From contig SFTR01000059.1 in the NCBI GenBank assembly GCA_004560915.1, forward strand, positions 1 through 6,725: a DNA stretch of 6,725 nt. The letters are read 5' to 3'. The translations under genes were made by a program, and so were the position numbers. Position 1 is the first letter of the stretch. The number at the start of each line of letters is the position of its first letter. Source of the stretch: a bacterium (GTDB lineage Bacteria > Bacillota_I > Bacilli_A > RF39 > UBA660). The notes below the pieces were generated by a model, which was given only the letters and a program-made list of their open reading frames with translations, had not been told where the DNA came from and ran no database searches. Positions 1 to 6,018 of this stretch are shown piece after piece.

Positions 1-71
1 AATTGTTTAATTATATTTTTGTAATATTTAATTTAATATTATCTTCTTATCCCAATTATATATATTCAATC

Positions 72-155
72 AGTTGCATTCCACCAATTTTTAGTTGTTT
101 TTTGTAAATTATTAGTTGCATTATATTATTTTTAGTTAAAATAATATTTTTTATA
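72..155. repeat. Imperfect tandem repeat, unit about 42 bp, upstream of xpt fragment
   Basis: The 9-mer AGTTGCATT occurs at 72-80 and again at 114-122, and TTTTTAGTT occurs at 88-96 and again at 129-137, so two roughly 42-bp blocks (72-113 and 114-155) are related. The rest of each block has diverged. The copies lie just upstream of the promoter at 174-182. They could be an operator pair, a decayed duplication or chance in very AT-rich DNA; I cannot assign a function. Elsewhere in 1-203 I see no gene and no convincing RNA structure. Confidence 0.4.
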
Positions 156-173
156 TTATAAAAATATAAATTA

Positions 174-182
174 TGATATAAT
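174..182 (+). promoter_or_regulatory. Extended -10 promoter for xpt fragment
   Basis: TGATATAAT (174-182) is a perfect extended -10 element (TGnTATAAT). No good -35 hexamer lies 16-18 bp upstream, which is usual for extended -10 promoters. Transcription would start near 188-190, giving a leader of only about 15 nt before the ATG at 204. That leaves no room for the purine riboswitch that often precedes xpt in Bacillota. Confidence 0.6.
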
Positions 183-203
183 CTCTTAAAAGGAGATAAA
201 ACT

Positions 204-563
204 ATGGAAAAATTAAAAGATAAAATATTAAAAGATGGAATTGCTTTAAATCAAAATGTTTTAAAGGTTGACAGCTTTTTAAATCACCAAGTAGATGTTA
301 ACTTAATGGAAGAAATAGGTAAAGAATTTGGAAATTATTTTTCTAAGAAAAAAATAGACAAAGTAATAACAATAGAATCTTCTGGAATTGCTCCAGCTTA
401 TGCTACTGCACATAAACTAAATGTTCCTCTTGTTATACTAAAAAAACAGCATTCAAGTATATTAAATAATGATTTATACGAAACCACTGTACATTCTTTT
501 ACTAAAAATATAGATTATACTCTAACTTGCTCAAAAAGATTTCTTAAAGAAAAAAATGAATAA
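204..563 (+). CDS. xpt: Xanthine phosphoribosyltransferase, C-terminally truncated (119 of about 190 residues)
   Basis: Full-length Xpt joins xanthine to PRPP to make XMP in cytoplasmic purine salvage. The N-terminal half is unmistakable and aligns without gaps to Bacillus Xpt as I remember it: [11 protein letters not shown] at residues 21-31, [10 protein letters not shown] at 56-65 and HSFTKN at 97-102. The reading frame then ends at residue 119, just before the point where the family has its PRPP-binding loop (a hydrophobic stretch, then DDFLANG). About 70 C-terminal residues are therefore absent and the product should be inactive as a transferase. The start at 204 is set by AGGAGA at 191-196, seven bases upstream. 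The stop at 561-563 overlaps the start of the dnaI fragment by 8 bp, and from there the DNA encodes DnaI, not Xpt. This is either a true deletion fusion (a pseudogene) or an assembly misjoin. Family identity is very secure; function is doubtful. Confidence 0.9.
   Translation: MEKLKDKILKDGIALNQNVLKVDSFLNHQVDVNLMEEIGKEFGNYFSKKKIDKVITIESSGIAPAYATAHKLNVPLVILKKQHSSILNNDLYETTVHSFTKNIDYTLTCSKRFLKEKNE
541..563 (+). other. Junction between xpt and dnaI fragments
   Basis: Left of about 555 the DNA reads as Xpt (residues 113-119, ending FLKEKNE). Right of about 556 it reads as DnaI in another frame. If the DnaI frame is read back across the join it gives [16 protein letters not shown], which lines up in length and pattern with the segment before the DnaI Walker A motif. 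TTCTTAAAGAAAAA (541-554) can therefore serve in either gene, and the breakpoint may lie in a short stretch shared by both parents. That is what microhomology deletion or a short-overlap misassembly would produce. Confidence 0.7.
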
Positions 564-1029
564 TGAACCAGTAAAAGGCTTATATTTAAGTGGTTCATTT
601 GGTAGTGGTAAATCATACATACTAAGTGCTTTATTAAATGAACTATCTAATAAAGGATTTAGAACAGTAAATGTATATTATCCAACTCTTCTTAAGAGAC
701 TTAAAGCATCATTTAATGAATATAACTATGATGATGTACTAGATGAAATAATGACTAGTGATGTACTTTTAATAGATGATATAGGTGCTGAAAATAATAG
801 TTCATGGGCAAGAGATGAAGTACTAGGAACAATATTACAATATAGAATGGATAATAACTTAACAACATTCTTTACATCAAACTATAACATCAATGAACTA
901 GAAACATTCCTAGCAGAAACACCTAAAGGAATAGATGAAATAAAAGCAAGAAGAATCATAGAGAGAATAAAATATTTAACAATAGAAGAAAATTTAATAA
1001 GTGAAAATAAAAGAAATAAAAAGGCTTAA
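556..1029 (+). CDS. dnaI: Primosomal helicase loader DnaI, N-terminally truncated (AAA+ domain only)
   Basis: DnaI loads the replicative helicase (DnaC in Bacillus) onto DNA at origins and stalled forks, using ATP. The 157 residues contain a Walker A motif GSFGSGKS (13-20), Walker B VLLIDDIG (70-77), a sensor-1 like TSN (107-109), and the DnaI signatures [16 protein letters not shown] (83-98) and [11 protein letters not shown] (131-141). Bacillus DnaI is about 311 residues with Walker A near residue 170. The N-terminal half, which in DnaI binds zinc and the helicase, is missing. The AAA+ core alone could bind ATP but would not be expected to load helicase. ATG 556 has no good ribosome binding site, so any translation would depend on coupling to the xpt fragment that it overlaps. 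An in-frame TAA at 523-525 bars a longer start. The path toward thrS downstream matches the dnaI-thrS neighbourhood of Bacillus, so this side of the join is probably the native locus. Confidence 0.88.
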   Translation: MNNEPVKGLYLSGSFGSGKSYILSALLNELSNKGFRTVNVYYPTLLKRLKASFNEYNYDDVLDEIMTSDVLLIDDIGAENNSSWARDEVLGTILQYRMDNNLTTFFTSNYNINELETFLAETPKGIDEIKARRIIERIKYLTIEENLISENKRNKKA

Positions 1030-1051
1030 TGTTGACACAAAACTATCAATA

Positions 1052-1080
1052 TTGACAAAAATGATTTTTTTTGATATAAT
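1052..1080 (+). promoter_or_regulatory. Consensus sigma-A promoter
   Basis: TTGACA (1052-1057) and TATAAT (1075-1080) are both perfect consensus and separated by exactly 17 bp. Transcription should start near 1087 and drive the gene at 1108, with a leader of about 21 nt. An additional TTGACA at 1032-1037 has no -10 partner at the right distance. It lies 20 bp upstream of the first and may be a duplicated half-site. Confidence 0.9.
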
Positions 1081-1107
1081 ATGTGCATTATTAAGGGGGG
1101 ATATAGA

Positions 1108-1779
1108 ATGGAAAACTTAATTTTAGCATTCATTATAGCTCAATTAATTTCAACTGCCTATGGTTTAGCAGTAATTGGTTCAGTAAGACCAATAATTGAA
1201 AAGAAACTTAAAGACGAAGGTTATGTCTTAAAAAATAAAAATAGTATGTATAAGTTTAACGAGAATTTAGGAAAATTCTTTAGAGGATTTATACCTGGTT
1301 ATTATGCAGTAAAAGCAATACTTTTAGTACAAGGAAAAGATCCAATTGATAGAGCAGTACAAAAAGAAATAGAAAATGGTGAATACATTACTCGTGAAGA
1401 AAGAGAAGCAATCAGACAAAGAGAAGAATTCTTAAAAACAGCTTCATTATCAAAACCAATCGAACCACAAATCATATTTGAAAAACCAGAAAAATACGTT
1501 GCTCGTAAAAACGATTACACATTATATGACACATATGAAACACCAGTTGAATATATTACTCGTGAAACAACTAAAGATGAAACGTTAGATATCACTCCTT
1601 ATACAGGAGTTGTAAAAGAAGTGCCTAAAGTAATTGAAAAAGAAGTAACTAAAAATGATATAGCAAAAGCAATAGCTGAATTAGATGCATACGAATTACA
1701 AGCCTTAGGAGAAAAAGTAGAAGCATTAGCTGAAATTAAACAAAGAAATAAAAGTTTAAAATTAAAAGATGTTGCTTAA
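1108..1779 (+). CDS. Membrane-anchored protein of unknown function, 223 aa
   Basis: I do not recognise this family. Residues 4-26 are hydrophobic and likely form a membrane anchor. A second hydrophobic stretch (57-74, around FFRGFIPGYYAVKAILLV) could be a second membrane segment or an amphipathic helix. The remaining two thirds is charged, rich in Glu and Lys and probably cytoplasmic. It carries two copies of a YITRE motif (93-97 and 149-153) and a predicted C-terminal helix (183-213). The start is placed at 1108 because TAAGGGGGG (1092-1100) is correctly spaced from it; an upstream ATG at 1081 lies too close to the promoter -10 to be translated. With a perfect promoter and a very strong ribosome site the protein is probably abundant. 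No terminator separates it from the T-box leader, so some readthrough into thrS is possible. Gene call secure, function unknown. Confidence 0.85.
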   Translation: MENLILAFIIAQLISTAYGLAVIGSVRPIIEKKLKDEGYVLKNKNSMYKFNENLGKFFRGFIPGYYAVKAILLVQGKDPIDRAVQKEIENGEYITREEREAIRQREEFLKTASLSKPIEPQIIFEKPEKYVARKNDYTLYDTYETPVEYITRETTKDETLDITPYTGVVKEVPKVIEKEVTKNDIAKAIAELDAYELQALGEKVEALAEIKQRNKSLKLKDVA

Positions 1780-1817
1780 GTGAAAAATTTGTGTTAACAT
1801 TAACTTATAAATTAATT

Positions 1818-2007
1818 AATTGGATAAGACTATTAAAACCTATTATTGAAGAGAATTAGTGGAAGGTGCAAACTAATATAATAATTTAATAGTTACTACC
1901 AATTGTATGAGGTTAATAGCCTACGAGTAGTTTTCGTTACAAAACTATAACAAGTTAAATAAAGGGATGGTACCGTCTTATATAGACTCCTTACTATCTC
2001 TTTTTTT
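1818..2007 (+). ncRNA. T-box riboswitch, threonine (ACU specifier), controlling thrS unit
   Basis: This leader senses uncharged tRNA-Thr and permits transcription into the synthetase unit. Stem I is built from 1818-1823 with 1899-1904, and 1829-1837 with 1885-1893. Its apical part holds the conserved GAGA bulge (1851-1854) and the loop GGAAGGTGCAA (1861-1871) closed by 1855-1860 with 1872-1877. The specifier loop on the 3' side reads T-ACT-A (1894-1898), giving ACU for threonine followed by the usual purine. A stem III candidate pairs 1927-1934 with 1941-1948. The T-box sequence AGGGATGGTACCG is at 1963-1975. In the antiterminator, 1963-1967 pairs with 1988-1992 and 1975-1978 with 1984-1987, leaving the seven-base bulge TGGTACC (1968-1974) whose TGGT binds the tRNA acceptor end. 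I see no clear promoter for it, so it may be fed from 1052 or from a weak local start. Confidence 0.93.
1964..2007 (+). terminator. T-box-controlled intrinsic terminator
   Basis: GGGATGGT (1964-1971) pairs with ACTATCTC (1993-2000) using two G-U pairs, enclosing the small GTCT/AGAC hairpin, and is followed by seven T (2001-2007). It uses the T-box bases themselves, so it is mutually exclusive with the antiterminator. Confidence 0.85.
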
Positions 2008-2028
2008 GTTTTATAAGGGAGGGTTAAT

Positions 2029-2505
2029 ATGAAATATGAAACAATAACTTTATCAAAGTTCTTATCAAGAACATTAGGACTAGAAGGCAGTGATTTGAAA
2101 AGGATAACCCATCTAGATGCAAAAACACTATTTCCAGATTTAAAAAGAAGTACGTTTGAGCACGTAGAAAAGTGTCCTGAAGAAATACTAACTGGAAAGA
2201 TAATGATGGTAAGCGATGGTAAAACAATTGTTCCGTATTACGTTCCGACACTTAAAACAGAATTCGAAATACAAGAAGTAAAAATAGAATATGATGAGGT
2301 AGAAGAAATAGTAGATAAAAAATATGATTATGCAGCCATGACAATCTATGAACTAAAACAACTACTTAATAGAAAATTCAACAGCTACAAGAATAGTAGA
2401 GAAGCAAGAAAAGAACTAGAAAAAAGAGGAGTAGTTCTCACAAAAAAATACAATAGAAACGAAGTAAAAAGAATGAAAGAAGATGAAGTAAATGAAAGAA
2501 ATTAA
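2029..2505 (+). CDS. Unknown protein, 158 aa, co-transcribed with thrS under the T-box
   Basis: I do not recognise this protein. It is soluble, with no signal peptide or membrane segment. Residues 1-80 look like a mixed alpha/beta domain, 80-97 are acidic, and the C-terminal 60 residues are basic and helical. The stretch MTIYELKQLLNRKF followed by REARKELEKRGVVL (104-137) has the spacing of a small SAP or HeH-type helix-extended-helix nucleic-acid-binding fold; that is a weak resemblance only. The start is fixed by AAGGGAGGG at 2015-2023. It is the first gene after the threonine T-box and its last 14 bp overlap the start of thrS, so the two are transcribed together and probably translationally coupled. 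It sits where ytxC lies before thrS in Bacillus, but I see no likeness to YtxC. A role tied to ThrRS, tRNA-Thr or translation is inference from position. It does not resemble the TGS domain that ThrRS lacks. Confidence 0.85.
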   Translation: MKYETITLSKFLSRTLGLEGSDLKRITHLDAKTLFPDLKRSTFEHVEKCPEEILTGKIMMVSDGKTIVPYYVPTLKTEFEIQEVKIEYDEVEEIVDKKYDYAAMTIYELKQLLNRKFNSYKNSREARKELEKRGVVLTKKYNRNEVKRMKEDEVNERN

Positions 2506-4246
2506 AAACGACGAAAGATTAAATATGTTAAACCATAGTTGTGCTCACCTTTTGGCACATGCAGTAAAACATATATATCCACAAGCAAAATTTTGGGTAG
2601 GACCAGTAATTAACGAAGGATTCTATTATGATATAGACCTTGGTGATGTATCTCTAACAGATGAAGACCTACCAAAAATTGAAAAAGAAATGAAAAAGAT
2701 TTCTAAAGATAATAAATTAATCAAAAGAATAGAATTATCTAAAGAAGAAGCACTAGAAATGTTTAAAGACGATCCATATAAAATAGACTTAATCAGTAGA
2801 ATGGATGAACATGAACAAGTAATATCAGCATATAAACAAGAAGATTTTATAGATTTGTGTAGAGGTCCACATGTAAACTCAACTAAAGAAATTAAATACT
2901 TTAAGTTATTAAAAGTTAGTGGAGCATACTGGAAAGGTGACTCTAAAAATAAAATGCTTCAAAGAGTATATGGTATTTGTTTTGAAAACGAAGAAGATTT
3001 AAATGAACATCTAGCATACTTAGAAGATTGCAAAAATAGAGATCACAGAAAAATAGGAAAAGAAATGGAACTATTTATGTCAGATGACTTAGTTGGTCGT
3101 GGACTTCCAATGTACTTACCAAACGGATACATTATTTGGCAAGAACTTGAAAACTATATAAAAGAAAAAGAAAGAAAATTAGGATATTTACACGTACTTA
3201 CTCCATGTGTTGGAACAGTTGACTTATATAAAACTTCAGGACATTGGGATCACTATAAAGAAAATATGTTCCCAGCTATGCAAGTAGATGAAGAATCATT
3301 TGTATTAAGGCCAATGAACTGTCCACATCATATGATGATTTATTCAAATAAATTACATTCATACAAAGATTTACCAATTAGAATAGGTGAAATAGCACAT
3401 GACTTTAGATATGAAGCTTCAGGTGCAGTAAAAGGTATTGAAAGAGGAAGACACTTCTGTCAAAACGATGCTCACTTATTCGTAACACCAGAACAAATTA
3501 AATCAGAATTTAAAAGCGTAGTAGATTTAATATTCGATGTATATAAAGATTTTAATATTACAGATTATAGATGTGTTTTATCACTAAGAGATCCAGAAGA
3601 TAAAGAAAAATATCATCCAGATGATGAAATGTGGAATAAAGCAGAAAACGAACTTCGTGAAGTATTAAACGAACTTGGTATTGAATATACTGAAGAAATA
3701 GGTGAAGCAGCATTCTATGGACCTAAATTAGATGTTAATGTTCGTCCAGCAGTTGGAAACGAATACACACTATCTACTTGTCAATTAGACTTCTGTTTGC
3801 CAGCTAAATTTGATTTAAAATACGTAGATAAAAATGGAGAAAAGAAAACACCAGTAGTACTTCATAGAGCTATATTAGGTTCACTTGATAGATTTATGGC
3901 ATACATCCTAGAAGAAACAAAAGGTGCTCTTCCATTATGGTTAGCTCCAGTTCAAGCAAACATAATTCCTGTTAATATGGAATATCATCTAGAATACAGT
4001 AAGAAAATACTAGATATATTAGAAAAAGAAAATATTAGAGTTAAACTAGACGATAGAGATGAAAAACTAAACTACAAAATGAGAGAAAGCGTTATTTCAA
4101 AAGTTCCATATACACTAATACTAGGAGACAAAGAAAGAGATGCTGAAACTATAAGTTATCGTCTTCGTGGTTCTAATGAAACACATACATTAAAAATAGA
4201 TGAATTCATAGAAAAACTTAATAATGAAATTAAAAATAAAGAGTAG
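2492..4246 (+). CDS. thrS: Threonyl-tRNA synthetase, lacking the N-terminal TGS domain (584 aa)
   Basis: The enzyme attaches threonine to tRNA-Thr with ATP and hydrolyses mischarged Ser-tRNA-Thr. The editing domain (about 10-190) keeps its HxxxH pair (H15, H19) and the DLCRGPH motif (C123, H127). The catalytic domain carries the zinc ligands C277 (in RPMNCPHH), H328 (in NDAHLF) and H458 (in VVLHRA), motif 2 Arg in FRYE (R306) and motif 3 Arg (R467). The anticodon-binding domain runs from about 485 to the end. Bacillus and E. coli ThrRS are about 642 residues; the 60 or so missing here are exactly the N-terminal TGS domain. A TAA at 2489-2491 directly before the ATG closes the frame, so the shorter form is real in this sequence. 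Mycoplasma ThrRS is similarly short. There is no strong Shine-Dalgarno site; the 14-bp overlap with the upstream gene suggests coupled translation. Expression is governed by the threonine T-box at 1818-2007. Confidence 0.98.
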   Translation: MKEIKNDERLNMLNHSCAHLLAHAVKHIYPQAKFWVGPVINEGFYYDIDLGDVSLTDEDLPKIEKEMKKISKDNKLIKRIELSKEEALEMFKDDPYKIDLISRMDEHEQVISAYKQEDFIDLCRGPHVNSTKEIKYFKLLKVSGAYWKGDSKNKMLQRVYGICFENEEDLNEHLAYLEDCKNRDHRKIGKEMELFMSDDLVGRGLPMYLPNGYIIWQELENYIKEKERKLGYLHVLTPCVGTVDLYKTSGHWDHYKENMFPAMQVDEESFVLRPMNCPHHMMIYSNKLHSYKDLPIRIGEIAHDFRYEASGAVKGIERGRHFCQNDAHLFVTPEQIKSEFKSVVDLIFDVYKDFNITDYRCVLSLRDPEDKEKYHPDDEMWNKAENELREVLNELGIEYTEEIGEAAFYGPKLDVNVRPAVGNEYTLSTCQLDFCLPAKFDLKYVDKNGEKKTPVVLHRAILGSLDRFMAYILEETKGALPLWLAPVQANIIPVNMEYHLEYSKKILDILEKENIRVKLDDRDEKLNYKMRESVISKVPYTLILGDKERDAETISYRLRGSNETHTLKIDEFIEKLNNEIKNKE

Positions 4247-4259
4247 AAATACTCTTTTT
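4238..4259 (+). terminator. Terminator-like hairpin at end of thrS
   Basis: AAAGAGTA (4238-4245) pairs perfectly with TACTCTTT (4250-4257) around a GAAA tetraloop, followed by a short T-run (TT then ATT). The thrS stop codon (4244-4246) lies within the hairpin. The stem is AU-rich and the U-tract short, so termination may be partial and the next gene could be read through. Confidence 0.6.
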
Positions 4260-4291
4260 ATTATGCTATCATACATTTCAAGGAAAGAAAT

Positions 4292-5425
4292 ATGAGAAAA
4301 ATAGAATTTAAAGAATTAATAGAAATTTTTATTACATGGACCATACCATCAATAGGTGTAGAAAAAGAAATACCAAGAATAAACTTTATTTTTAATAGTG
4401 AAGGTATAGAACTAATAAATAGTGTCAGTAAAAACCCATTTATATTAAAAAACTCCTGGACTCCATCTATAGCAAAAGAAGATATAGAAAAACTAAAAAA
4501 TTTAAATAAATCAAACTATCCAAATATTGAAATAGATAATCCAATAGAATTCTTTAAATTACTTACTGATATAGTAAACTCTCAAATAAAACTATACACG
4601 TCTCATAATATACACGTTAGTGAAAGAAATGTATGTATAAACGTACTACTAAGAATATGGCTTAGAATGGATAAAAAAGATTTTAAAGATATAAATAGTT
4701 TTCTAAAGAAAGAACTAGACTTTCTAAATGATAACACATTAGACAAATACAATAATAGAGAAATAGATACCTACGAAGGATACAAAGTAACATCATTAAT
4801 TAATGCAAATAAAACATGGGATGAAACAAGTAAAAGTATTTATTTCATACTAGGTGATAAAGATTCATCGCACACAGTATCACACATAAACTATGCTATT
4901 AGAGAAGAAGATAATGAAAAAGTATGTTACATATATGCAGTACAATCTGATTTAGTAAAAACAATTAATAAAAAAATAGAAAGAAAACTCTATAAACTTA
5001 ATAAAGGAGTAAAGATACAAGATGTTCATCCAAATCAATTATTCCCTTTAATAGAACTAATAAATCTCTTAAAATTAGAAGGCATAACTACTGTAAAAGT
5101 ACCAACTAACCAAGAATTAAATTATGAATATCACGAAATATTAAGTAGAAGAGAAGAGGAAAGATTCCAACTAAGATGGCCAAAATCACTTATAAATAAA
5201 ATACTATTAAGTAACTCTCAAGAAACAGAATATCAAAGAAAACTATATTTACTAGATAAAACATTCTATGAACACACAGTAGGTAAATCTTCAAAAATAA
5301 GAGAACTTAAAACTACTAAGTTATTTGCACTACTAAAAAGATTATCTTTTCACATACCAAATTTTCAATTATCAGGAACAGATAAAACTAATAATGAAAT
5401 ATTAATATATAATTTATCAAAATAA
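4292..5425 (+). CDS. Unknown protein, 377 aa
   Basis: I do not recognise this protein. It has no signal peptide or clear membrane segment and appears cytoplasmic. An N-terminal domain (1-150) includes a helical region with NVCINVLLRIWLRMDKKDF (113-131). A central part (160-225) contains GYKVTSL, SIYFILGDKDSSHTVSHINYA and VCYIYAVQSD, probably beta-strands with a conserved-looking Asp-Ser-Ser-His. The C-terminal half is helical and ends in basic helices (310-355). I see no Walker, HxxE-zinc, HTH or nuclease motif. ATG 4292 is preceded by AAGGAAAG (4280-4287) at normal spacing. A possible extended -10 (TGCTATCAT, 4264-4272) lacks a -35, so the gene is either read through the weak thrS terminator or has a modest promoter. 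It is rich in ATA, CTA and AGA codons, unlike the strongly promoted small genes on either side of the thrS unit, which suggests low expression. Intact and single-frame, so very probably a real gene. Confidence 0.8.
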   Translation: MRKIEFKELIEIFITWTIPSIGVEKEIPRINFIFNSEGIELINSVSKNPFILKNSWTPSIAKEDIEKLKNLNKSNYPNIEIDNPIEFFKLLTDIVNSQIKLYTSHNIHVSERNVCINVLLRIWLRMDKKDFKDINSFLKKELDFLNDNTLDKYNNREIDTYEGYKVTSLINANKTWDETSKSIYFILGDKDSSHTVSHINYAIREEDNEKVCYIYAVQSDLVKTINKKIERKLYKLNKGVKIQDVHPNQLFPLIELINLLKLEGITTVKVPTNQELNYEYHEILSRREEERFQLRWPKSLINKILLSNSQETEYQRKLYLLDKTFYEHTVGKSSKIRELKTTKLFALLKRLSFHIPNFQLSGTDKTNNEILIYNLSK

Positions 5426-5511
5426 ACCATTTTTAAGACCTATAAGAAACAAAAAATAAAAAGACAACTAACTAATCATAAAACATTAAAAACCTCTTAA
5501 ACAACTTTTAT

Positions 5512-5540
5512 TTGACTTTTTTCAAAAAATATGCTATAAT
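5512..5540 (+). promoter_or_regulatory. Consensus sigma-A promoter with extended -10
   Basis: TTGACT (5512-5517) and TATAAT (5535-5540) are 17 bp apart, and TGC before the -10 makes an extended element. Transcription should begin near 5547, giving a leader of about 23 nt to the gene at 5570. The rest of the 5426-5511 gap is AT-rich and I see no gene or convincing terminator for the preceding 377-aa gene in it. Confidence 0.88.
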
Positions 5541-5569
5541 CTATATACAAATCATTAAGGGGGGTTTTG

Positions 5570-6001
5570 ATGATTATGAAAGGTAGATTTATTTTAGATT
5601 ATTTAGATGAGAACAATTTCAAAAAACTAGAAAGAAGTTTAAAGAAATACAACATGGTTGCTTATAAGAAATTAATGTTTGATTTTTATCCTAAATTAAG
5701 AAGTGGTGAATTCGTTGGAGAATTAGTTTCAATTAATAAACATGAACAAACTGAAACTTATGATTTAAGATTACCAACTGACTCATTATTCGTAAAAGTA
5801 TATGGTGAAGTTAAATTAAACTATACTGTATATAAAAATAATAATATTGTTATGTTAAACAATTTAGAACCAAAAGATATATTATTAGATGGTCATAAAT
5901 CAGAATTAACAGCTTATAAAGGTATAATGATTTCTAAAGCAAACGCACAAAAAGAAATGTTCAAAATCGATTTATTATGTAGATTAGAAGGAAGAGAGTA
6001 G
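5570..6001 (+). CDS. Unknown small protein, 143 aa, strongly expressed signals
   Basis: I do not recognise this family. The protein is soluble, with no signal peptide. Residues 1-45 look helical and basic; 47-140 alternate in a way that suggests a beta-rich domain (GEFVGELVSI, YDLRLPT, LFVKVYGEVKLNYTVYKNN). It ends with GIMISKANAQKEMFKIDLL (118-136). The start was placed at ATG 5570 because the ribosome site TAAGGGGGG (5556-5564) is then about six bases away; TTG 5567 is too close and ATG 5576 (141 aa) is a possible alternative. The promoter, short leader and G-rich ribosome site copy the arrangement before the 223-aa gene at 1108. Leucine is mostly TTA and the codon choice differs from the neighbouring 377-aa gene, consistent with high expression. 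It is a single-gene transcription unit, closed by its own terminator and facing murC. Confidence 0.85.
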   Translation: MIMKGRFILDYLDENNFKKLERSLKKYNMVAYKKLMFDFYPKLRSGEFVGELVSINKHEQTETYDLRLPTDSLFVKVYGEVKLNYTVYKNNNIVMLNNLEPKDILLDGHKSELTAYKGIMISKANAQKEMFKIDLLCRLEGRE

Positions 6002-6013
6002 TCCTTCTTTTTT
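5986..6013 (+). terminator. Intrinsic terminator of the 143-aa gene
   Basis: AGAAGGA (5986-5992) pairs with TCCTTCT (6002-6008) around a nine-base loop and is followed by a run of T to 6013. The stop codon TAG (5999-6001) lies in the loop, so the hairpin starts inside the coding sequence. Confidence 0.85.
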
Positions 6014-6018
6014 ATTTA

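Noticed and set aside
22..42. AT-only hairpin near the left edge as a terminator
   Set aside because: A seven-base pair stem of A and T only is expected by chance in such AT-rich DNA and no gene end is visible next to it.
1..203. Purine riboswitch before xpt
   Set aside because: Common before xpt in Bacillota, but the predicted transcript leader is only about 15 nt and no conserved purine-aptamer bases are visible upstream.
556..1029. A deliberate small ATPase gene rather than a DnaI fragment
   Set aside because: The sequence matches only the C-terminal half of DnaI, starts without a ribosome site exactly at the join with a truncated xpt, and lies on the dnaI-thrS side of the locus.
1081..1107. 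Upstream ATG at 1081 as start of the 223-aa gene
   Set aside because: It directly abuts the -10 hexamer, so it would lie upstream of the transcript start; the ATG at 1108 has a strong, well-spaced ribosome site.
1789..1817. Local promoter for the T-box (TTGTGT with a TATAAA-like hexamer)
   Set aside because: The two hexamers are only about 10-11 bp apart and other pairings put the -10 inside stem I; too weak to annotate.
2024..2251. 75-residue minus-strand open frame
   Set aside because: It lies wholly opposite the well-supported gene at 2029, has no ribosome site, and reads as low-complexity hydrophobic shadow.
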